From NCBI RefSeq assembly GCF_004795015.1, contig NZ_SSBI01000037.1, forward strand, positions 18,914-82,913: a DNA stretch of 64,000 nt, written 5' to 3'. Positions 25,217 to 31,411 of the stretch are shown one piece after another. How positions within the stretch are numbered: position 1 is the stretch's first letter; each line of letters starts with the position of its first letter. Source of the DNA: Streptomyces sp. A1277 (GTDB lineage: Bacteria > Actinomycetota > Actinomycetes > Streptomycetales > Streptomycetaceae). The translations under genes and the position numbers were made by a program. The notes beneath the pieces were generated by a model. That model had not been told where the DNA came from. It saw only the letters and a program-made list of their open reading frames with translations, and made no database searches.

Positions 25217-25585
25217 TCAACCCCGACCCGTTCGTACGAGCTGATCCTCGTAAGTGAAGCAGGTGACCGAGCCGTCCTGGTTCAGGACGATGCCCTTGGA
25301 CCAGGCCCGGGCGCCGTCGCCGCCCTCGCGGACGATGACGTTGGTGACATGGTGGGCGAGCGGGCCGTCGGGCCCATGGCGGTGCGCAGCCGCGATGGAC
25401 GTGTCCAGGCGCGGCCGGGACGGGTCCTGGGCCGGCAGCGGGGCGGGACCGAGAGCGGTGGCGTCCACCACGAGAGCGTGCGTGAACACCTTGTCGAATC
25501 GTTCATAGGCGCCGTCATCACACAGGTGACCGTGGAGCGCGATCAGCTCGTGTATGGCCAGCCGGTCGTCGGTGATCGCGGTCAT
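25217..25585 (-). CDS. NTF2/SnoaL-like protein cut short by in-frame UGA
   Basis: A 122-residue product from ATG 25585, overlapping the stop of the upstream gene (ATGA). It has the SnoaL-like cone fold pattern: DRLAIHELIALHGHLCDDGAYERFDKVFT, LAHHVTNVIV, ARAWSKGIVL and FTYEDQLVRTGRG. The reading frame stops at TGA 25217-25219 but remains open in the same frame to a second TGA at 25139, adding RIRHRKVSARRKAGHGVEPL and more. Family members continue GW-RIRHRKV, so the stop replaces the conserved Trp (TGG to TGA). The enzyme or binding function is thus probably lost or reduced. Confidence 0.7.
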   Translation of the reverse strand: MTAITDDRLAIHELIALHGHLCDDGAYERFDKVFTHALVVDATALGPAPLPAQDPSRPRLDTSIAAAHRHGPDGPLAHHVTNVIVREGGDGARAWSKGIVLNQDGSVTCFTYEDQLVRTGRG

Positions 25586-26073
25586 CGCGTACTCCAGACG
25601 CGTTTGCGGACACGTCCGGGGCGAGGCTGGTGCCTTCTGTACGCCGGTTGGGACGACTTGGCCTCCGCGACGAAGCGGGCGATCTTCTCCGTGGCGCCGC
25701 GCGGCAGGTCCGCGAACGTCGCCTCTGGCAGAGCCAAGACAACGGCGCGCAGTCGGGCCGCGAGGTCCGGGAGCAGGGCCCAGACCGACGCTGGGACGTC
25801 CACGGTGGCGAGCAGCAGGTCGCCCTCGTAGAAGTAGGCGTCGATCAGCGGCTCCTCCGGCAACAGGCGCACGGCGAGCGGAACGACGTACGGCAGCGCC
25901 ACCTGCTGGGAGATGAGCGTGCGCAGATCCGTCGGTTGCAGTTTGCCCAGGGGTACGCGCCGTCGCTCGTGCACCGTGCGGACCAGACGCGTCGCGTCAG
26001 CGGGAGGGGCCGCCCAACGGGGCGGGTCCAGCTCATCGAGCGTGCGCACGATGGCAGGACGTTCGCGCGTCAT
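25582..26073 (-). CDS. CdiI-like (contact-dependent inhibition) immunity family protein
   Basis: A 163-residue protein from ATG 26073. The central part LRTLISQQVALPYVVPLAVRLL, quoted as two overlapping segments around residues 50-72, then DAYFYEGDLLLATVDVPASVW and LPDLAARLRAVV, fits the family annotated as contact-dependent growth inhibition immunity proteins. Actinobacterial members are mostly orphans with no CdiA beside them, as here; the RHS toxin is 5 kb away. The C-terminus is basic (RRHQPRPGRVRKRVW). Its stop overlaps the NTF2-like start by 4 bp. Confidence 0.65.
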   Translation of the reverse strand: MTRERPAIVRTLDELDPPRWAAPPADATRLVRTVHERRRVPLGKLQPTDLRTLISQQVALPYVVPLAVRLLPEEPLIDAYFYEGDLLLATVDVPASVWALLPDLAARLRAVVLALPEATFADLPRGATEKIARFVAEAKSSQPAYRRHQPRPGRVRKRVWSTR

Positions 26074-26192
26074 GCTGAACACACCGCGAAGAAGGGGTAG
26101 GTCTGTCCGAGAGCCAAGGTGCCCGGCTGTTCCGTGAGACCTGGATCGTCGGGGTACGGCGGCATTTTCCCGGGGAACCGAAGGCCGGGTAC

Positions 26193-26480
26193 GTGACACC
26201 GTGGGACGGCACCCCGCAGTGGGAACGTGACGCGGCGGGCGCCGTCTACGCGCAGGTGCGGCAGTTCGTCGAGGTGAGTGGCGGGCGTGCGGCGCGGCTT
26301 TCGCGGGAGCAGGAGGGGCGGTTCGTCGCCTTGTGCTGGACGGCTCAGATGTACAAGCACTTCGAGGAGCCGAAGCCCGGGTACGTGGCGGACCGGGCCG
26401 AGCTGCCGGGCTGGCAGCGGGAGACCGATGCCGACATCTTCGAAGCCGTCGAGACGGCGCTGCGCACGGCTGCTGACTAA
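26193..26480 (+). CDS. small conserved protein of unknown function
   Basis: A 95-residue acidic protein from GTG 26193 (GAAGG about 9 bases upstream). It opens TPWDGTPQWERDAAGAVYAQ and ends with an Ala-rich helix (DIFEAVETALRTAAD). No family is recognised and no signal or membrane segment is seen. It is divergent from the CdiI-like gene and followed by the OYE gene after 16 bp, so the two rightward genes may be co-transcribed. Confidence 0.5.
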   Translation: MTPWDGTPQWERDAAGAVYAQVRQFVEVSGGRAARLSREQEGRFVALCWTAQMYKHFEEPKPGYVADRAELPGWQRETDADIFEAVETALRTAAD

Positions 26481-26496
26481 TCGTCAGATTCATGTC

Positions 26497-27690
26497 ATGC
26501 TCCGCCCCATGGCGGGCGGAGAGAAACGTGTCGTACCCGATGTGCTGGCCCCGGCCCGGCTCGGGCCGCTGAGGCTGCGCAACCGGGTCATCAAGGCGGC
26601 CACCTTCGAAGGGGCCACCCCCGAGGCGCTCGTGACGCAGGAGCTCATCGACTACCACCTGCGCCCCGCCGAGGGTGGCGTCGGAATGACCACCGTGGCG
26701 TACTGCGCGGTGTCGCCGGAGGGGCGGACCGAGCGGCGGCAGGTGTGGATGCGGGCCGAGGCGGTGCCCGGGCTGCGGAGGCTGACGGAGGCGGTGCACG
26801 GGGCCGGGGCCGCCGTCAGCGCTCAGCTCGGGCATGCCGGGCCGGTGGCCGACGGGCGGTCCAACGGGGTGCCCGCCCTCGCGCCGATGGCCGGGTTCAA
26901 CCCGCTCAGCATGCGGCGCAACAAGGCCGCCACCGCCGAGGACATCGCCCGGGTCGTGGCCGCCCACGCCGACGCCGCCCTGCTCGCGGCCGAGGCCGGG
27001 TTCGACGCGGTGGAGATCCATCTCGGCCACAACTACCTGGCCAGCGCCTTCCTCAGCCCCCGGCTGAACCGGCGTACCGACGCCTACGGCGGGTCCCTGC
27101 GGGCGCGGGCCACCGTGGCGCTGGACATCGCGCGGGCCGTACGCGAGGCGCTGGGCGACCGGCTCGCCATCACCGCCAAGCTCAACATGAAGGACGGGGC
27201 GCCCGGCGGACTCACCCTGGAAGAGAGCCTTCAGGTCGCCCGCTGGCTCCAGGAGGACGGCAGCGTCGACGCGCTCGAACTGACCGCCGGAAGCTCCCTG
27301 TTGAACCCGATGTACCTCTTCCGGGGCGACGCCCCCGTACGGGAGTTCGCGGCCAACTTCCCGGTCGCACAGCGCCTCGCCATCCGGGCCCTGGGACGCG
27401 CCTTCTTCCGTACGTACCCCTACCGGCCGCTCTATCTGCTGGACGATGCCCGCCGCTTCCGGGCCGCGCTGGATCTGCCGCTCATCCTCCTCGGCGGGAT
27501 CACCGACCAAGACGGCATGGACCGCGCCATGGCCGAGGGGTTCGACTTCGTGGCCATGGCCCGCGCACTCCTGCGCGAGCCCGACCTGCTGCGCCGCATC
27601 GGGCGCGACGCGGCCACCGCGTCCAGCTGTGTCCACTGCAACCGCTGCATGCCCACCATCTACACCGGGACCCGCTGCCCGTTGGCGTAG
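26497..27690 (+). CDS. Old Yellow Enzyme-family NADH:flavin oxidoreductase
   Basis: A 397-residue FMN enzyme with a TIM barrel. Visible are LRLRNRVIKAATFEG, VSAQLGHAGP, EIHLGHNYLASAFLSPRLNRRTDAYGGS (in parts; the H-x-x-N substrate pair is H-N in GHNYL) and ITAKLNM. The C-terminus has SCVHCNRCMPT and TRCP, the Cys set that in 2,4-dienoyl-CoA reductases binds a 4Fe-4S cluster, but the FAD/NADPH domain of those larger enzymes is missing; this short form is widespread. It should reduce activated C=C bonds. ATG 26497 or ATG 26509 could be the start, neither with a clear ribosome site. A dyad ctgac-taatc-gtcag (26473-26487) just upstream is a possible operator. Confidence 0.85.
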   Translation: MLRPMAGGEKRVVPDVLAPARLGPLRLRNRVIKAATFEGATPEALVTQELIDYHLRPAEGGVGMTTVAYCAVSPEGRTERRQVWMRAEAVPGLRRLTEAVHGAGAAVSAQLGHAGPVADGRSNGVPALAPMAGFNPLSMRRNKAATAEDIARVVAAHADAALLAAEAGFDAVEIHLGHNYLASAFLSPRLNRRTDAYGGSLRARATVALDIARAVREALGDRLAITAKLNMKDGAPGGLTLEESLQVARWLQEDGSVDALELTAGSSLLNPMYLFRGDAPVREFAANFPVAQRLAIRALGRAFFRTYPYRPLYLLDDARRFRAALDLPLILLGGITDQDGMDRAMAEGFDFVAMARALLREPDLLRRIGRDAATASSCVHCNRCMPTIYTGTRCPLA

Positions 27691-27790
27691 AGGTGGCGGC
27701 AGCGGCACCGGGGCGGACCGTCGGCCCCGGACCGGCCGCCGCCGGCCACCGGCCCCGGGAACGCCGAGAGCCTGGGGTAGTCTTTCGCAT

Positions 27791-27885
27791 CCCCGCACGG
27801 GGACGTAACCAAGGAGGTGGGACCCATTACCGCTGTATCGACCCGGGTGCTCATCCTTCGCGATCGCGTGGCCGACCGGACCTGA
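27791..27885 (+). promoter_or_regulatory. methyltransferase leader with possible AUU-start peptide
   Basis: A ccccg/cgggg hairpin (27791-27802) is followed by AAGGAGGTG (27811-27819), as strong as any ribosome site in the window, yet no ATG or GTG follows at proper distance. At eight bases lies ATT (27826), which would open a 19-codon peptide (TAVSTRVLILRDRVADRT after the start) ending at TGA 27885, 45 bp before the methyltransferase ATG. This could be a leader peptide using the rare AUU start. Confidence 0.35.
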
Positions 27886-27930
27886 CCGGCCGCGGAGCAC
27901 CCCTCGGCGTTCTCCGAAAGGCTCCGCACC

Positions 27931-28731
27931 ATGCCGGTCCCCCTGTCACCGTCCGCCCTCTCCTCCCTCGTCGCCGCCCTGCGCTCCGCCGGCTGCGTCT
28001 TCGCCGAGGACGAGGCCGACCTCATCGCCGCCACCGCCGCCGGGCCCGCCGAACTCACCGCCATGGCGGAGCGCCGCGCCGCCGGCCACCCCCTGGAACA
28101 CGTGCTCGGCTGGGCCGAGTTCAACGGGCTGCGGATCGCCGTGGACCCCGGCGTGTTCGTACCGCGCCGCCGTACCGAGTTCCTGATCGGCCAGGCGGTC
28201 GCCCTCGCCCCCGACCCGGCCGTCGTCGTGGACCTGTGCTGCGGCTCGGGCGCGCTCGGCGCCGCGCTCGCCGCCGCCCTGGACCGCGTCGAACTCCACG
28301 CCACCGACGTCGAGCCCGCCGCCGTACGCTGCGCCCGGCGCAACATCGGGGAGCGCGGCCGGGTCTACGAGGGCGACCTCTTCGACCCGCTGCCCGGCTC
28401 CCTGCGCGGACGCGTGGACGTGCTCCTCGCCAACGTGCCGTACGTACCGACCGAGGACGTCGCCCTGCTGCCCGCCGAGGCCCGTGTCCACGAACCGCTC
28501 GTCGCGCTCGACGGCGGCGGCGACGGCCTCGACGTCCTGCGCCGGGTCGCCGCCGAGGCCCCCCGCTGGCTGGCCCCGGGCGGCAGCCTTCTCGCCGAGA
28601 CGAGCGAGCGGCAGGCGGAGCGCGCCGCAGGGGTCCTGGCGGACAGTGGGCTCGTGGCCCGCGTCGACTCCTGCGAGGAGCGGTACGCGACCGTAGTCAC
28701 CGGGACCCGGGCGGCGGGACCGGCGGGCTGA
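27931..28731 (+). CDS. putative protein-glutamine N5-methyltransferase (PrmC-like)
   Basis: A 266-residue SAM-dependent methyltransferase from ATG 27931. The N-terminal helical domain has GHPLEHVLGWAEFNGL and PGVFVPRRRTEFL, the PrmC/HemK substrate-side motifs; the SAM fold has VVDLCCGSGALG and ATDVEPAAV. The catalytic NPPY is changed to NVPY (LLANVPYVPTED), as in the actinobacterial paralogue annotated as putative protein N(5)-glutamine methyltransferase. True PrmC methylates release factors at GGQ; for this paralogue the target is not known. It is preceded by a 240-bp leader with a strong but ATG-less ribosome site. Confidence 0.82.
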   Translation: MPVPLSPSALSSLVAALRSAGCVFAEDEADLIAATAAGPAELTAMAERRAAGHPLEHVLGWAEFNGLRIAVDPGVFVPRRRTEFLIGQAVALAPDPAVVVDLCCGSGALGAALAAALDRVELHATDVEPAAVRCARRNIGERGRVYEGDLFDPLPGSLRGRVDVLLANVPYVPTEDVALLPAEARVHEPLVALDGGGDGLDVLRRVAAEAPRWLAPGGSLLAETSERQAERAAGVLADSGLVARVDSCEERYATVVTGTRAAGPAG

Positions 28732-28743
28732 CGCGTCAGGGGC

Positions 28744-29454
28744 TCATGCCTCGTTCCGCAGGGCCCGGAGGCGGCGCGCGATGTCGATGTCCTTCTGCAG
28801 GGCGCTGAAGCGTGGCTCCTCGCGGCTCGCGTCGAGCACGACCACGTGCAGGCGGTCCCCGGGCCGGGGCGGTGCCGCGTCCTCGCCCCACCAGGAGGGG
28901 TGCTTCGTCTGGTCGATGAAGCCGGTGCCGCCGCCGTCGACGTCGGCCCGCGAGCCCACCGACGCGACGCCGGTCACCGTTACGTCGAGTTCCTGGTGGT
29001 CTCGGAACGGGGGCGGGTCCTTGAGGCGCGGGTCGTCGGAGAAGGGCTGGAACGTGGTTCCCCAGGCGAAGACGTACCGGTCCTGGGCGGCGTCGTACGC
29101 GACCGAGGCACCCGGGCCCTCCAGGGCGAAGCGCTCGCGGAGCCATCCGTCCATGGCCAGGGCCGCCGCCTCGGACCGGTAGTCGCTCGGGGAGTGGTCG
29201 AGCGAGGTCACCTGGATGGAGACGCCGTCGGGCCGGAGTTCGCTGAGCGTGGGTGCGTTGAGGGACACCCCGAACGCCAGCCAGGCGGTGTCCTTCCAAT
29301 GCAGGCCGGACGCAGGCAGACCGAGCCGGATGTTGCGGTGGATCTGCATGCTGTGCGGGGGAATTCCGCTGCCGGCCGGATCGGTCTCGGCCCGCAGGTC
29401 CACGGCGAGCCCGCCCACTGGGCTCCGGAATCGGAACCTGAACACGTGGGTCAT
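28744..29454 (-). CDS. unknown protein beside the toxin island
   Basis: A 236-residue soluble protein from ATG 29454 with GGAGGG 12 bases upstream. I do not recognise it. The first third is beta-rich (THVFRFRFRSPVGGLAVDL), the middle reads DRYVFAWGTTFQPFSDDP, and the end is a charged helix (ALQKDIDIARRLRALRNEA). No signal peptide or membrane helix is present. It lies in the same orientation as a chain of small genes behind the RHS toxin and could belong to that accessory set, but no toxin or immunity motif is visible. Confidence 0.6.
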   Translation of the reverse strand: MTHVFRFRFRSPVGGLAVDLRAETDPAGSGIPPHSMQIHRNIRLGLPASGLHWKDTAWLAFGVSLNAPTLSELRPDGVSIQVTSLDHSPSDYRSEAAALAMDGWLRERFALEGPGASVAYDAAQDRYVFAWGTTFQPFSDDPRLKDPPPFRDHQELDVTVTGVASVGSRADVDGGGTGFIDQTKHPSWWGEDAAPPRPGDRLHVVVLDASREEPRFSALQKDIDIARRLRALRNEA

Positions 29455-29568
29455 GGTTTCGCGACGCCCTCCATTCGTGAGATTCAAGGACTCCACTGGG
29501 CGGATTGTTACACAGTCTGGTCGCAGTTGCCATGGGCGTTTCCGGCTGCGGAGAAAGGGAAGTTCTTC

Positions 29569-29751
29569 CTACTGGAACAGAAGGCGGTCGCTCACCGAAA
29601 AGTGGGGTGTCACCTGGATTTTCATGGTGCCCGCGCACTCGCCCGTGTGGAAGCCGACGAAAATTTGTTTGACTGTCTGCCCTGAGGCGAAGGAAAGACG
29701 CGTCGCGCCTTCGCGAAAGAGATCCAGCATCTCGACACCTTGACCGTCCAC
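29569..29751 (-). CDS. 60-residue orphan ORF in toxin island
   Basis: GTG 29751 to TAG 29569. The peptide EMLDLFREGATRLSFASGQT then KQIFVGFHTGECAGTMK looks like natural protein, and its codons (AAA, ATT, TTT) are less G/C-biased than the surroundings, as often seen in acquired toxin/immunity genes. It follows the 169-residue gene by 22 bp. It may be a small gene or the tail of a decayed one. Confidence 0.4.
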   Translation of the reverse strand: MDGQGVEMLDLFREGATRLSFASGQTVKQIFVGFHTGECAGTMKIQVTPHFSVSDRLLFQ

Positions 29752-29773
29752 CCAGCGGATCGATCCTTACTGA

Positions 29774-30283
29774 TCACGTCGGCGCATCGTAGGAAAAAAC
29801 GAACTCCGGGGAGAGCCAGAACGAGATGAATTCCGTACCGTTCAGGCCAAGATGAATACCATCGGCGATCTCTACCAGCTTCTCGGGAACCCGCCGATCC
29901 CGTACGACTCGAACCAATCCCGAATTCTCATCAAACAGAACATCCCAGTCCGATCGAGCGATCGATACAGAAATGTGCTCCTCAAGCGGAGGGTCGTCCA
30001 GTTCCACTGTCACGGCACCGCTCGCGGAGATCGGCAGTTTCAGTTCCTCCCGCTGCCACGATTCCTTCGGCAAGTAACCCCACACATAGAGGGCGCGACC
30101 GCTGTCCACCGCCACCTCCAACTGAAGGGTGTCGGCGACGAGACTTGTTCGCCCCCCGCCACCTTCCAGCCGAGCCAGGTCATCAAGGCTCTGCGGCTGG
30201 AAGGAGAACCCTCGATCCGACTCGGAGTAGCGAAGCGTACCCGCCAGTGGGTTCGCTTCTCGGACGCTGAATTTGTGCACCAT
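29774..30283 (-). CDS. unknown protein, possible orphan immunity gene
   Basis: A 169-residue protein from ATG 30283. It is mostly beta-strand with segments such as FSFQPQSLDDLARLEGGGG, ALYVWGYLPKESWQREELKL, ISVSIARSDWDVLFDENSG and ISFWLSPEFVFSYD. The family is unknown. Size, composition, lower G+C and place behind an RHS toxin operon resemble immunity genes of polymorphic toxin systems. No direct evidence links it to a given toxin. Confidence 0.5.
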   Translation of the reverse strand: MVHKFSVREANPLAGTLRYSESDRGFSFQPQSLDDLARLEGGGGRTSLVADTLQLEVAVDSGRALYVWGYLPKESWQREELKLPISASGAVTVELDDPPLEEHISVSIARSDWDVLFDENSGLVRVVRDRRVPEKLVEIADGIHLGLNGTEFISFWLSPEFVFSYDAPT

Positions 30284-30390
30284 TTCTACCTGACGAAGTT
30301 GAAGTGGAGGATGGTGTTGGTGTTGGTGTCGACAACCGACTCCCAGGGGCCGGATTTTCCATTCAATGCATGTCCGGCCGCGCGACTCTG

Positions 30391-30712
30391 CCGCCCTGCA
30401 CTACTACGTGAACTTCGCGGCGGGCGGCGCCACCGAGGCGGAGAAGGAGGTCGGTATCGTCCGCTTCCTGCTGGCGGCCGGCGCCATCGGCATGCTGTTC
30501 AAGGAGAACGCCTTCCATCTCCGGCGCCGAGGTCGGCTGCCAGGGCCCAGGTCGGCTCCGCCTGCTCCATGGCCGCCGGCGCCCTCGCCGAGGTCCTGGG
30601 CAGCAGCCCCGAGCAGGTCGAGAACGCCGCCGAGATCGGCATGGAACACAACCCGGGCCTCACCTGCGACCCGGTCGGCGGCCTCGTCCAGATCCCGTGC
30701 CTCACTCTCCTG
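30391..30712 (+). pseudogene. sdaA: fragment of L-serine dehydratase
   Basis: A 320-bp piece of an L-serine ammonia-lyase gene, opposite to its neighbours. Frame 1 gives LHYYVNFAAGGATEAEKEVG and FLLAAGAIGMLFKENA; after one inserted base near 30510 another frame gives SISGAEVGCQG; after a second near 30545 the third gives SACSMAAGALAEVLG, ENAAEIGMEHN and LTCDPVGGLVQIPC. The latter two include the conserved Cys of the iron-sulfur cluster region. Both gene ends are missing. It is a relic, probably left by recombination at the edge of the toxin island. Confidence 0.85.
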
Positions 30713-30716
30713 AGGG

Positions 30717-31046
30717 CTATTCCGCGGCAGCGATGAGGATGACGCCTCTCTTCAGGAGGTCCACGCCGTCGCCCGACAATCGAACCGTCGCGCTGTGGAG
30801 CGGATCGATCAAGTCCATGTCCTTCTCGTAGCGAGTGATCCGGTCGAGGACGAAGAGTCCCTGAGCAGCCTCTGCCTCATCAGCGTCCGGGGCGGCGCCG
30901 AACCGCTGACCAGTGCGCACCACGCCGCCCACGCAGCGGACGACGCACGTGGCCGCCCCGGCGCTCCGGTCCTCCACCGAATAGATCTCGAGCTGCCCGG
31001 CGCCGTCGCCAACGATGCGATGCCCGCCCATGCGTGTGGCGGCCAT
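30717..31046 (-). CDS. small protein, candidate second immunity gene
   Basis: A 109-residue protein from ATG 31046, whose start shares one base with the upstream stop (TGATG), so translation is coupled. The sequence is beta-rich: QLEIYSVEDRSAGAATCVV, CVGGVVRTGQRFGAAPDAD, then LFVLDRITRYEKDMDLIDP. The family is not recognised. As the second small gene after an RHS toxin it is a candidate immunity or toxin-modulating protein. Its stop is only a few bases from the end of the convergent sdaA relic. Confidence 0.6.
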   Translation of the reverse strand: MAATRMGGHRIVGDGAGQLEIYSVEDRSAGAATCVVRCVGGVVRTGQRFGAAPDADEAEAAQGLFVLDRITRYEKDMDLIDPLHSATVRLSGDGVDLLKRGVILIAAAE

Positions 31047-31411
31047 CAGGCCGACGTCCCTCCCCCCGGGCCGCGCACGGTCTCGATCCGCAGCTGGGCG
31101 ACGGTGCGTGGCCCCTCCAGCACCACCAGTTCGGCTCCGGGACGCATGTGAGGAAAGGCCAACTCGGGCGCGAGGAATCCCACCAGACATCTCCGGTGCT
31201 CTTCGTCCAGCCGTTCGGTCTCTTGCAGCAGGATGCTCAGCTGGTCGGCTGATGCCGGCCAGCCCGGCTGAACCTCCTCCTCGGAGCCCTGGACGAATAC
31301 CGCCGTCGCCATATATACGGGGGCGGTGGGCGGGCCCGACTCTCGTCCTCCTTCTCGACGTGTAAGCCATACGACCACGCCCTCGCCTGCTGGATTCTCG
31401 ATTTTCTGCAT
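31046..31411 (-). CDS. small protein after RHS toxin, candidate immunity
   Basis: A 121-residue protein. The ATG at 31411 overlaps the RHS stop as TAATG, so it is translated right after the toxin, the usual arrangement for cognate immunity genes. It contains VYMATAVFVQGSEEEVQPGW, QLSILLQETERLDEEHRR and ELVVLEGPRTVAQLRIETV. The family is unknown. In-frame GTG 31420 is an alternative start. It is the best candidate for the protein that neutralises the RHS C-terminal domain. Confidence 0.65.
   Translation of the reverse strand: MQKIENPAGEGVVVWLTRREGGRESGPPTAPVYMATAVFVQGSEEEVQPGWPASADQLSILLQETERLDEEHRRCLVGFLAPELAFPHMRPGAELVVLEGPRTVAQLRIETVRGPGGGTSA

Noticed and set aside
25217..25219. UGA read as selenocysteine
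   Set aside because: The expected residue is Trp, no selenocysteine element is visible, and the family is not a redox enzyme.
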